A stretch of DNA of 64,000 nt from Micromonospora sp. CB01531 (GTDB lineage: Bacteria; Actinomycetota; Actinomycetes; Mycobacteriales; Micromonosporaceae). A model generated the notes under the pieces. That model had not been told where the DNA came from and did no database searches. It saw nothing but the letters and a program-made list of their open reading frames with translations. Each line of letters starts with the position of its first letter. Position 1 is the stretch's first letter. The stretch covers positions 1 to 64,000 of the forward strand of contig NZ_LWLS01000075.1 of NCBI RefSeq assembly GCF_001905095.1. The letters are read 5' to 3'. Both the position numbers and the translations under genes were made by a program. Below are positions 8,099-32,800 of the stretch, one piece after another.

Positions 8099-8718
8099 CG
8101 GCGTACCCCTGCGGCGTGCAGGGCGTCGAGGAAGCCGTCCAGCCGCTCCAGGCCCCAGAACCGGTGCCGGCCCACGATGAAGTACGGCACCGCGAAGATG
8201 TCGTCGTCGTACGCGCCCGCCAGGGCCTGCACCGCCGCCTCGCGGAGGCTCGGGTCGGTCGCGGCGCCGATCGCCTCGGCCGGATCGATCCCCGCCTCGG
8301 TGGCCAGGCCGGCCAGCACGCCCGGGTCGCTGATGTTCTCGCCCTGCTCCCACCGGGCGCGGACCGCCGCCTGGTAGAACTCCCAGGCGCGCCCCTGCTG
8401 GCGGGCGTACAGCCAGGCCAGGTGGGGTGCCGCCCAGTCGACGTCCATGTCGGCCGGCCACACCATCCGGTACCCGATCCGGTGCACCAGCCGGTTGGTG
8501 TCGGTCAGCAGGTACTCGTGCTTCGCCCGGCTGATCGGGGTGTCCAGGAAGCTCGAGTCCGCCTCGGCCAACGCGGCGCGCAGCCCGTCCTCCGGCACCC
8601 AGTGCGGCACGAAGTTGATGGCGTCCGGCGCTTCCGGCCAGCGTTCCGTGAGCTGACGTACGGCGAGCCAGCTGCGCGGGCTGCGGAACGAGAAGTAGAG
8701 CCGGGGAGGCTTACGCAT
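8095..8718 (-). CDS. DsbA-like / HCCA-isomerase-like thioredoxin-fold protein (copy 1)
   Basis: Protein of 207 aa with the DsbA/kappa-GST/2-hydroxychromene-2-carboxylate isomerase fold. The N-terminal strand-turn LYFSFRSPRSWLAVRQL has Ser-Pro in the place of the CXXC pair, so it cannot be a disulfide oxidoreductase. The cis-Pro segment is FAVPYFIVGRHRFWGLERL, typical of the isomerase branch. A role in double-bond isomerisation of the polyene or in handling acyl-ACP is inference from the fold and the setting. A paralogue lies at 43665-44384, and in both places an alpha/beta hydrolase gene lies upstream. The stop overlaps the next gene's GTG (GTGA). Confidence 0.8.
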   Translation of the reverse strand: MRKPPRLYFSFRSPRSWLAVRQLTERWPEAPDAINFVPHWVPEDGLRAALAEADSSFLDTPISRAKHEYLLTDTNRLVHRIGYRMVWPADMDVDWAAPHLAWLYARQQGRAWEFYQAAVRARWEQGENISDPGVLAGLATEAGIDPAEAIGAATDPSLREAAVQALAGAYDDDIFAVPYFIVGRHRFWGLERLDGFLDALHAAGVRR

Positions 8719-8738
8719 GTCGGGGGGTCTCCTCGGGA

Positions 8739-9554
8739 TCAGGCGACGGTCGGGGTGGGCAGCGCCGCGAGGAACCGCCGGATCTCCACGGTCACCGCGG
8801 CGGCCTGCCTCAGGTGGCAGAAGTGACCGCCGTCGGACCTGGTGTGCACGGACGCCACCGGCATCGCCCGGCGGAGCGCCTCGGTGCGGGCGCCGGCGAG
8901 GGCCGGGTCGAGCGCGCCGGTGACCACCAGGGTGGGCACCGTGACGGTGTCGAGACCGAGATCGGCGGTGGTGATGAACTGGCGGAGCAGGGCGACGAAG
9001 CCGAGCGGGCCGACCCGGTCGAGGGCCTTGGCGACCATGGTGTCGACCAGGTCCGGGTCCAGGGTGTGCCGCCGCCGGCCCAGCCGGAGCCGGAGTCCCT
9101 CGCCGATCACGGCGCGGAACCGGGCGAGTTCCCGGTCGAAGAGCTGCCAGCTGACCGGGTCGTCGGGGGACCGGAAGTACGGGGCGAGCAGCACGACACC
9201 GTCGGTCGCGGGCCGGTCCGCCGCGGCGAGCAGTTCGAGCACCGCGTTCGCCCCGAACGAGTGGCCCACCAGCAGGGCGGGCGGTTCGGGGAGCAGGTCC
9301 AGGGCGTGCCGCAGCAGCGTTGCGGGGCTGGTGCGGTGCACCCAGCCGTACTCGGCGCCGGCGCGCCAGGGCAGGTCGAGGGCGTAGGGAGTGAAGGGGG
9401 GGTCAGCGCCCAGCGCGTCGAGGAACGGCTGCCAGGTGTGCCAGGAGTCCTCCATGCCGTGCGCGAGCACCAGCGCCGGGCCGCTGCCCGGACCGCGGTG
9501 CACGGCAAGGCGTTCGCCGTGGCACTCGGCCTCGACGACGGGATACCAGGTCAC
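8739..9554 (-). CDS. Alpha/beta-hydrolase (thioesterase-like, copy 1)
   Basis: Hydrolase of 271 aa. Oxyanion region LVLAHGMEDSWHTW, nucleophile Ser in LLVGHSFGANAVLEL, acid residue probably in VTGALDPALAG, catalytic His in DGGHFCHLRQ. Size and motifs fit a type II thioesterase or other acyl-hydrolase of a PKS/NRPS system, clearing stalled acyl groups or releasing the chain; the precise substrate is unknown. A clear paralogue at 45280-46092 shares the GHSFGANAVL and GHFCH motifs. Between ACP and DsbA-like genes in the same operon. Confidence 0.82.
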   Translation of the reverse strand: MTWYPVVEAECHGERLAVHRGPGSGPALVLAHGMEDSWHTWQPFLDALGADPPFTPYALDLPWRAGAEYGWVHRTSPATLLRHALDLLPEPPALLVGHSFGANAVLELLAAADRPATDGVVLLAPYFRSPDDPVSWQLFDRELARFRAVIGEGLRLRLGRRRHTLDPDLVDTMVAKALDRVGPLGFVALLRQFITTADLGLDTVTVPTLVVTGALDPALAGARTEALRRAMPVASVHTRSDGGHFCHLRQAAAVTVEIRRFLAALPTPTVA

Positions 9555-9632
9555 GGCGTACCTCCGAGCCTCGCCCGCCGCGGGGCCACCAGGCGGTGGC
9601 TGCCCGCGGCGGGACCGGGGCGGTCACGTGGG

Positions 9633-9890
9633 TCAGTCCTGCCAGCCGGCGTACTGCTTGACGACGTCGTAGACGGCGCGCAGGTTCTCCATCTTGGGCA
9701 GCTCGGTCTGCGGGATTTCGATCTTGTACATCTTCTCCAGCCGGGCCAGGATCTCGATCGCCCGCAGCGAGTCCGCCTCGTGGTCGTCGACGAAGTGGCT
9801 GGTCTCGGTGATCTCCTCGGGCTCCACCTCGAGCACCTCGGCGACGATCTCGCGCAACTCGTTCATCCGGTTGCTCATGACCTGGGTCAT
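9633..9890 (-). CDS. Acyl carrier protein
   Basis: Acyl carrier protein of 85 aa. Helix 2 begins at the phosphopantetheine site EADSLRAIEIL (Ser41 would carry the arm). The helix-1 and acidic composition (VAEVLEVEPEEIT) are typical of type II ACPs. It is the only free-standing carrier protein seen in the cluster, so it probably carries the growing polyketide between KS/CLF, ketoreductase and dehydratase and then donates the acyl group to the first C domain of the NRPS. No phosphopantetheinyl transferase gene is in the window; activation must come from elsewhere. Confidence 0.9.
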   Translation of the reverse strand: MTQVMSNRMNELREIVAEVLEVEPEEITETSHFVDDHEADSLRAIEILARLEKMYKIEIPQTELPKMENLRAVYDVVKQYAGWQD

Positions 9891-9926
9891 CGTGCTGCCT
9901 TCCCTTCTGTGGTGTGACTGGATGGC

Positions 9927-10409
9927 TCAGCCGGTCGGCCCGGCGGCCAGTTCGGTGTCCGGCCGGGCGACCGCGAGCATCGAGCCGACGACGGCGATCC
10001 GCCGCTCACCGACCCAGGTCTCGCCGCGCATGACCGCGCTGTTGGGTTTGAGCGACTCCACCACCACCTCGTGGCGCAAGACGTCGCCCGGGTACGCGGC
10101 GCCGAGGAACTCGAAGTCCCGGGCCGCGCCGAAGACGAGGGTGCCCTCCGGCGTCTCGCCGCCGGCCTGGGCGGAGAGCAGCCAGAGCACCGCCCCGGCC
10201 TGCCCGAGCGACTCCACGATCAGCGCCGCCGGATAGGCGTACGCGGACTGCGGCAGTCCCTCGGCGAGTCCGGCGAAGCACGGCTCGGTGCCGGTGACCG
10301 CCTTGGTCGCCACGATGCGCCGGCCGGGCTCCACCTCGAGGACCCGGTCCACCTGCAGGATCGGGTGCCGGTGCGGCAGGATCGCGGTGAGGTCGGCGTA
10401 CTCAAGCAT
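9927..10409 (-). CDS. Hot-dog dehydratase subunit lacking the catalytic His
   Basis: FabZ/FabA-type hot-dog protein of 160 aa. The N-terminal LPHRHPILQVDRVLEVEPG matches the FabZ signature and the helix YPAALIVESLGQAG keeps the catalytic Glu (E66). The segment that should read GHFPGxPxxPG is replaced by AGLAEGLPQSAYAYP, so the catalytic His is missing. The neighbouring subunit (10402-10818) keeps that His, and the two genes overlap by 8 nt. I infer a heterodimeric dehydratase in which this subunit helps bind ACP-linked substrate or supplies only part of the active site. The reaction would be water loss from beta-hydroxyacyl-ACP after ketoreduction. Confidence 0.82.
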   Translation of the reverse strand: MLEYADLTAILPHRHPILQVDRVLEVEPGRRIVATKAVTGTEPCFAGLAEGLPQSAYAYPAALIVESLGQAGAVLWLLSAQAGGETPEGTLVFGAARDFEFLGAAYPGDVLRHEVVVESLKPNSAVMRGETWVGERRIAVVGSMLAVARPDTELAAGPTG

Positions 10410-10818
10410 CGGTCGCCCCCGACCGCACGCGCAGCTCCAGGGTGACCTTGGCGCTGGCCGCGCCGTCGCCGCGGCGGCAGTCGGCGACCACCCGGACCCG
10501 GCGCGGGTCGTCCGGGTCGTCGCGCAGCTGGCAGCTCACGGTGAGCACGTCACCGGGCAGCAGCGGCGCCTTGAACCGCACCGACCGCACCGCCGCCAGC
10601 TCCACCCGGACGTCCGGGCCGCGGCTGGCCTCGACGGCCCGGCGGGCCGCCTGGTGGACCGTCTCCACGGTGAACACTCCCGGGTAGATGGGAAAGCCGG
10701 GGTAGTGGCCCGCCAGATACGGGTCGGTGGCCACGATGCGCTTGGTCGCCGTGATGCCGTCGGCGCTCGTTCGCACCTCGTCGACCGCGTCCAGGGGTGC
10801 GGCGAAACTGCGACTCAT
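10402..10818 (-). CDS. Hot-dog dehydratase subunit with the catalytic His and Glu
   Basis: Hot-dog protein of 138 aa, partner of the preceding FabZ-like subunit. It has the active-site loop YLAGHYPGFPIYPGVFTVE, with His38 and Glu52 in the usual relation, but lacks the LPHRxP N-terminal signature found in its partner. Start ATG 10818 follows GAGGAGGGCC (ribosome-binding sequence about 6 nt away); the longer frame upstream is a shadow. It follows the ketoreductase, and its stop overlaps the partner start. It probably dehydrates beta-hydroxyacyl-ACP to the enoyl form at each cycle, leaving conjugated double bonds because no enoylreductase is encoded. Confidence 0.82.
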   Translation of the reverse strand: MSRSFAAPLDAVDEVRTSADGITATKRIVATDPYLAGHYPGFPIYPGVFTVETVHQAARRAVEASRGPDVRVELAAVRSVRFKAPLLPGDVLTVSCQLRDDPDDPRRVRVVADCRRGDGAASAKVTLELRVRSGATDA

Positions 10819-10892
10819 GGCCCTCCTCTCCGATTCGCTGTCCGTATTGCACCGGCGCCGGCTCGAGACCGGCTTAAAGTCGGCTCGGGTCG

Positions 10893-11630
10893 TCAGAGCA
10901 CGATCCCGCCGTCGACCTGCAGCACCTGGCCGGTGACGTACCCGGCCCGGTCGGAGGCCAGGAAGGACACCAGCTCCGCGACGTCGGCCGGCTGGCCGAG
11001 CCGGCGCAGCGGGATCATGCCGACCGCCTTCGCCCGCGCCTTCTCGGACAGCGCGGCGGTCATGTCCGTCTCGATGAACCCGGGCGCCACCACGTTCACC
11101 CGCACCCCGTACGGGCCCAGCTCCTTGGCCAGCGCGCGGCTCATCGCGTTGATCCCGCCCTTGCTGGCCGAGTAGTTGGCCTGGGTGGCGTTGCCGTACA
11201 CCCCGGCCACCGAGGACATGTTGATGACGACGCCGCGCTTGCGCTTCATGAAGCCGAACACCACGGTCCGGCAGAAGTTGAAGGTGCCGGTGAGGTTGGT
11301 GTCCAGCACCGCCGCCCAGTCGGCGAACGGCATCAGCACCAACGGCTTGTCCCGGACGATGCCGGCGCTGTTGACCAGCACCTCCACCGGCCCGAGCTCC
11401 GCCTCGGCGGCGGCGACGAACTCGGTCACCGCGTCCGGGTCGGCCACGTCGCAGGGTGCGTGGAAGCAGCGCACCCCCCGCTGCTTGATCGCGTCGGCCG
11501 TCTCCGCCGCCGCCTCGCCGCCGCTGCGATAGCAGAACGCCACGTCGTACCCGTCCTCGGCCAGCCGCAGCGCCACCGCGCGGCCGATGCCGCGCGAGCC
11601 GCCGGTGACCAGCGCGGTGCGCTGCTCCAT
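10893..11630 (-). CDS. 3-oxoacyl-ACP reductase (FabG-like SDR)
   Basis: Short-chain dehydrogenase/reductase of 245 aa. NADPH-binding glycine motif TGGSRGIG at residues 9-16, catalytic Ser in INMSSVAGVYG (about 139-140), Tyr153 and Lys157 in ANYSASKGG, and PGFIETDMT near the substrate lid; it ends with VTGQVLQVDGG as FabG proteins do. It reduces beta-ketoacyl-ACP during chain elongation. It is the only ketoreductase in the cluster and lies between MbtH and the dehydratase genes, so it probably serves every elongation round. Confidence 0.92.
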   Translation of the reverse strand: MEQRTALVTGGSRGIGRAVALRLAEDGYDVAFCYRSGGEAAAETADAIKQRGVRCFHAPCDVADPDAVTEFVAAAEAELGPVEVLVNSAGIVRDKPLVLMPFADWAAVLDTNLTGTFNFCRTVVFGFMKRKRGVVINMSSVAGVYGNATQANYSASKGGINAMSRALAKELGPYGVRVNVVAPGFIETDMTAALSEKARAKAVGMIPLRRLGQPADVAELVSFLASDRAGYVTGQVLQVDGGIVL

Positions 11631-11639
11631 CCGGTCCTC

Positions 11640-11869
11640 CTAACGGGTGGCGGCGGCGCCGTCGGCGGCCATCGCGGCGATCAGGCTCTTCGGGCGCATG
11701 TCGGTCCACTCGCGCTCGACGTAGTCGAGGCAGGCCTGCCGGCTGTCGTCGCCGAAGGCGGTGTGCCAGCCGTCGGGCACCGGCACGAACGACGGCCACA
11801 GCGAGTGCTGCCCCTCGTCGTTGACCAGCACCACGTACCGGCCCTCCTCGTTCTCGAACGGGTTGCTGC

Positions 11870-11873
<4 letters not shown>
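11640..11873 (-). CDS. MbtH-like NRPS accessory protein
   Basis: MbtH-like protein of 77 aa that binds A domains and helps their folding and activity. The family signature is clear: NPFENEEGRYVVLVNDEGQ, then HSLWPSFVPVPDGW and a C-terminal CLDYVEREWTDMRPKSL with conserved Trp residues. Start ATG 11873 overlaps the NRPS stop at 11870 (ATGA), so it is made together with the NRPS. One copy probably serves all six A domains. Confidence 0.95.
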
Positions 11874-26805
<14,932 letters not shown>

Positions 26806-26815
<10 letters not shown>

Positions 26816-29800
26816 TCCGCTTCCAGTTCGTCCTCGAACTCGTCGATCTCGTCCTGGGACAGCGAGGCCAGCGTCAGGTCGGACGGGGTGTGCCCGCCGG
26901 TCCCGCCCGCCGCGGCGTACGCCACGATCCCGGCCAGGGCCGTCCGCCAGTCCTCGGCGAGCTGACGGACGTCGTTGTCATCCAGCAGGCCGCCCGGCCA
27001 GCGCCACACCGCGGTGAGTCGCGGCCCGTCGGCGCCGTCGACGGTCCAGCTGGTGACCTCGACCGGGTACGCCACGGGCTGCTCCGGGTCCGCGCCGCCG
27101 CCGATCCGCGCACCGCCTCCCTCGGCGCCGCCCAGCCGGCCGAGGTGGTTGAACATGATCTGCGGCTCGGCCAGGTCCGCCAGCACGCCCGCGGTCTCGC
27201 TGTTCAGGTGTCGAAGCAGGCCGTAGCCGAGGCCGTCGTCGGGTGCGGCCCGCAGCTGCTCCTTGACCCGCTTCAGTGCGGTTCCGACGGCCGCACCGCC
27301 GTTGCGCACCTGGTCCCACTCCACCGTCCCGGGATCGAGCCGGACTGGAGCCAGGCTCGTGAACCAGCCGACGGTGCGGGACAGGTCGACGCCCGGCACG
27401 TGGTCGACCCGGCCGTGCCGCTCCAGGTCCACCAGCACCGCCGGGTCGTCGCCCAGGCCGCGCCGCTGCCGCCGGCGGGCCACCGCGAGGGCCAGCGCCG
27501 CCAGCAGCGCGTCGTCGACCCGGGCGTGGAACAGCGCCGGTACGGCGGTCAGCAGCGGCTCGGTCTGCGCGGCCGGGAGTTCCACGTGCAGGTCGGCCAG
27601 CGTGGCGACGGTGTCCCGGGCCGGGTCGAGCGGCCGCCCGGCCAGGGCCGGCTCCGGCTGGTCGAGCAGCTTGGTCCACAGTGGCAGCTCGGCCAGCCGG
27701 GCTGGGCTGTGCGCGTCCCGGACCAGGTGCTCCGCCCATTCCCGCAGCGAGGTGCCGACCGGGGTGAGTGCGGGCGACGTGCCGGGCGCGTGGCTGCCGG
27801 CGGCGGCCTCGCCGGCCGTCCCGTCGGGTGCGGTGGCGTCCAGCGCGGCGGTCAGGTCGGGCAGCAGGATCCGCCAGGAGACGCCGTCGACGGCCAGGTG
27901 GTGCACCAGGATCAGCAGCTGGCCGGGCCGGCCGGGGCCGGCGGCACACCAGACGACCCGCAGCATCCGGCCGGCGACCGGGTCCAGGCCGGCCCGGGCC
28001 GCCTCGACCAGCGCGCTCAGGTCGGGTCCATCGGCGTCGGTCCCGCCGACGTCGAACCCGTTGTCCGCACTGGCCGGGCCGGTGTCCGCGGCGGGCACGG
28101 GCGTGAGCAGGTCCGCTGCGGCCACGCTGCCGCGTGGGCCGATCACCAGCCGCCGCTGCCCGGCCGGGCCGGCCAGCCGCATCCGCAGCGCGTCGTGGTG
28201 GTCGAGCAGCGCCTGCACCGCGCCACGCAGCCGGTCGGCGGTCAGTCCGGCCGGCGCGGGCACCACCACCGACTGGTGGAACCCGGTCAGCGGACCGGCC
28301 CGGTCCAGCCACCAGCGCACGATCGGGGTCAGCGGCAGCTCGCCGATGCCGGCGTCGGGATCCGTCGCCGCGCTGCCGGCCGCCTCCCGGGCAACCGTCG
28401 CCAGCGCCGCCACGGTCTTGTGGGTGAACACCTCGCGCGGGGTCAGCTCCAACCCGGCCTGCCGGGCCCGGCTGACCAACTGGATGGAGACGATGCTGTC
28501 CCCACCGAGGTCGAAGAAGCTGTCGTCGACGCTGACCCGGGGCAGCCCGAGCACCTCGGCGACGAGCCCGGCGAGCAGTTCCTCGCGCTGCGATGACGGA
28601 GCCCGTCCGGCCGCGCTGACCCCGGCGAAGTCGGGGGCCGGCAGGGCCGCCCGGTCGAGCTTGCCGTTGGGGGTCACCGGCAGGCCGGCCAGGGCCACCA
28701 CCGCCGCCGGCACCATGTACTCGGGCAGCCGCCCGGCGACGTGCTCGCGCAGGACGGTCGCGTCGACCCGCTGCCCGACGGCCGCTACGACGTACGCGAC
28801 GAGGCGTTTCACCGCCGGCTGGTCCTCCCGGGCGAGGACCACGCATTGCCCCACCGACGGATGCTCGGCGAGGGTCGCCTCGATCTCGCCCAGTTCGATC
28901 CGGAAGCCGCGGATCTTGACCTGGTGGTCGGTCCGGCCCACGTACTCCAGCACCCCGTCGGCCCGCCAGCGCACCACGTCCCCGGTGCGGTACATCCGCT
29001 CCCCGGGTGTGACGGACGGGTCCGTGGCGGCCAGCGCGGCGGCGAACGGGTCGGCGACGAACCGCTGCGCGGTGAGCCCGGCCCGGCCCTGGTAGCCACG
29101 GGCCAGCTGCACGCCGGCCAGATACAGCTCGCCGGCCACGCCCGGGGGCACCGGCCGGAGGAACGCGTCCAGCACGTACAGCCGGGTGTTCCAGACCGGC
29201 GCCCCGATCGGCACGGTCCGCTCCCCCGGCCGGCAGGCCCAGTACGTCACGTCGACCGACGCCTCGGTGGGCCCGTACAGGTTGTGCAGCTCGATGCCGT
29301 GCGCGCCGGCCGGGTCGAGGGTGGTGAAGAACCGCTCGGCCAGGTCGGCAGGGAGCGCCTCGCCGCTGCAGATCACCCGGCGCAGCCCGGTGCAGCCGGC
29401 GGCGGCCGGCTCGGCCAGGAACGCCTGCAACATGGACGGGACGAAGTGGAGGGTGGTGACCCGCTCGGCGCGGATCAGTCCGGCCAGGTACGCGGGGTCC
29501 TTGTGCCCCTCGGGCCGGGCCACCACCAGGGTGGCGCCGACGATGGTGGCCCAGAAGAACTCCCACACCGAGACGTCGAAGCCGGACGGGGTCTTCTGCA
29601 GCACCCGGTCCTGCGGCGTGAGCCGGTACTCGTGCTGCATCCAGCTCAGCCGGTTGACGATGCCCTGGTGCGGCACCAGCACGCCCTTGGGCCGCCCGGT
29701 CGAGCCGGACGTGTAGATCAGGTACGCCGGGTTGGTCGGGCGCAGCGGCCCGGCCCGGTCGGCGTCGGTCATGACGGCCGCGGCGTGTTCCGCCACGGCC

Positions 29801-32800
29801 CGGCGTACCTCGTCGCTGTCGAGGACCAGGGCGGTGGCGGTGCCGGTGGCCAACGCGGCGGTGGCCCGGGTGGTGAGCAGCAGGGCGGGCCGGGCGTCGT
29901 CGAGCAGGTACGCGATCCGGTCGGCCGGGTAGTCCGGGTCGACCGGCAGGTACGCCGCGCCGGCCTTTAGCACCGCCCAGAGCGCCAGCACCAGCTCCAG
30001 CGAGCGGGGCACCGCCACGGCGACGAACCGCTCCGGCCCGGCGCCGTACCCGACCAGCACCCGGGCCAGCCGGTTGCTCGCCTCGTCCAGCTCGCGGAAG
30101 GTCAGGCTGCTCCCCTCGAAGACCACCGCGCTGGCGTCCGGGGTGGCGGCCGCCTGCCGGGCCAGCAGCTGCGGCAGGGTGGCCGGGTCGACCGGCTGCC
30201 GGGTGCGGTTCCACTCGACGAGGACCTGCCGACGCTCCGCCGGGGTGACCGGGTCGAGCCGCCCCACTGGGACGGACGGGTCGGCGGCGATGTCGCTCAG
30301 CAGCCGGCACATCCGCTCCAGCAGCGCCCCGGCGGTGTCCGCGTCGATCAGGTCGGGCCGGTACTCCAACCGCAGCCCCAGCCGGTCACCGGGGACCAGC
30401 ACCAGGGTGAGCGGGTAGTGCGTGGCGTCGTGCCCGTGCACCCCGCGCACCGCCAGGCCGGTGCCGGCGAGGTCGAGCACGGCCGGGTCGACCGGGTAGT
30501 TCTCGAAGACCACCAGGGTGTCGAAGAGTTCGCCGTGCCCGGCCAGCCGCTGGATGTCGGGCAGGCCGAGGTGCTGGTGCGGGTGCAGGGCGGCCTGCCG
30601 TTCCTGCAACCCGGCGAGCGCGGTGGCCACCGGTTCGGCCGGGTCGAGGCGTACCCGCACCGGCACGGTGTTGATGTAGAGGCCGACCATGGTCTCCACG
30701 CCGGACAGCTCCGCCGGCCGGCCGGCGACGGTGGCGCCGAAGACCACGTCGTCGCGGCCGGTGAGGCTGCCCACGAGCACCGCCCAGGCGCCCTGCACGA
30801 CGGTGTTCAGGGTGACGCCCGCCGTCCGGGCCGTGGCGGTGAGCGCCTCGGTGAGCGCGGCCGGCACCTCGCGCAGCAGCTTGGCCGGCGGCACCGGACC
30901 CCGCTCGGCGGCCGGCGCCACCAGCGTCGGCTCGGTCAGCCCGGCGAGGCTCGCCCGCCACGCCGCCTCGGCCGCGGGCCGGTCCTGCCGGGCCCGCCAG
31001 GCCGGGTACGCCCGCGCGTCGGTGACCGGCGGCAGCCCGTCGGTACGGCCACCCGCGCGGTACAGCGCGAAGAGCTCCCCGGCGAGCACCGGCATCGACC
31101 AGCCGTCGAGCAGGATGTGATGGTTGGTCAGCACCAGCCGGTGCCGCCCGCCGGGCAGCCGGGCCAGGGTGAAGCGCAGCAGCGGTGGCCGGGTCAGGTC
31201 GAAGCGTTCGGCCCGGTCGGCGGCGAGCAGCTCGGCGAGCCGGCGGTCCACGTCGGCCGCTGCGATCCCGGTCAGGTCCGGCTCGCGCCAGTCCACCCCG
31301 ACGCCGTCCAGCACCACCTGCACCGGCCGGCGCAGGTCCCGGTGGGTGAAGCCGGCGCGTAGCCCGGGGTGCCGGTCGAGCAGCGCCTGGGCCGCGGTGC
31401 GCAGCCGCGCCGGGTCCAGCTCGCCGTCGAGGTCGAAGACGAACTGCACGGTGTAGATGTCCGGTGTCTGCTCGTCGTACGCGGACAGGAACAGCAGCCC
31501 CTCCTGCAGTGGGGCGAGCGGCAGCACGTCGGCCAGCGCCGGGTAGCTCCGCTCCAGCCGTTCCACCTCGGTCTGGTCCAGCTCGACCAGGGGCAGGTCG
31601 GACGGGGTACGCCCACCGGTACCCGGGCGGGCGGCGTGTTCGGTGATCGCCTCGAGCGCGGCCAGCCAGCCGTCGGCGAGTTCGCGGACGTCGCCGTCGG
31701 TGAGCACCCCGTCCGGCCAGCTCCACTCGGCGGTGAGCCGAGGCCCGTCCGGTCCGTCGACCACCACCGCGTTGATCTCCAGCGGGTGGGCCATCGGCAG
31801 CGCGCTCGCCCCACCGGCGGCGACCTCGCCGTCGACCGTCAGCGGCGACCAGTCGGCGCCGTCGTCGGCGGTCACCCGGCCCAGGTAGTTGAACCCGATC
31901 TGCGGCTCGCCGCCCCGTCGGCCGGGCGCCCGCAGCTGTTCCTTCAGGCGCTTCACCGCTCGGCCGGCCGGCGGACCACCGGCCAGCGCCTCGGCCGGGT
32001 CGAGGTCGCCGAGGTCGAGCCGGGCCGGGGCCAGCCGGGTGAACCAGCCGACGGTGCGGGACAGGTCCAGCCCGTCGACGCCGTCCCGACCGTGCCCCTC
32101 GACGTCCACCAGCAGTCCGGCTCCGGTGCCGGGCCGGTGCCGGCGCCGCCAGTCGGCCACGCTGACCGCCAGGGCGGCCAGCAGCAGGTCGTCGACGCCC
32201 GCGTACCACCGGGGGGCGGCGGTGCGCAGCAACGCCTCGGTGCGGGCCACGGGCAGCCCGACGGTGCGGCGGCGGGCCGCCGCCTCGGTGTCGTCCGGGC
32301 CGACCGGTCGGCGCCCGAGCGGCGGGTCCACGATGGAGCGGGCCGGCTCGGCCGCCTTCCCGCCGCCCGTCGCGGTCCCAGTGGGCGTTGCGGCCGTCAC
32401 CCGCCGCGCCCAGGTGCGGTACGAGGTCGGGACCGGCGCCAGCCGGGCTGGTTCACCCGCGGCGCTCGCCGCCACGGCGGTGGCCAGGTCGTCGAGGAGG
32501 ATCCGCCAGGACACGCCGTCCACGGCGAGGTGGTGCACGGCGAGCACCAGCCAGCCCGGGCGGTCCGCCCCGGCGTCACCCCACACCGCCCGCAGCAGCT
32601 GCCCGTCGCCCGGGCGCAGCCCGGCCAGGGCGTCGGCGCGGGCGGCGCCGACCGTGGCGTCGGCGGCCACCCGGCGCAGGCAGTCCGCGGCGGACACGGT
32701 GCCCCGGGGCGGCACCGCCAGCCGCCACGCCGTGCCGCCGCGGTGGAGGATCATCCGCAGGACGTCGTGGTGGTCCAGCAGCGCCTGCAACCCGGCCGCC

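Noticed and set aside
8095..8718. DsbA-type disulfide oxidoreductase function
   Set aside because: The CXXC motif is absent (SPRS at that place), so the protein is better seen as isomerase-like.
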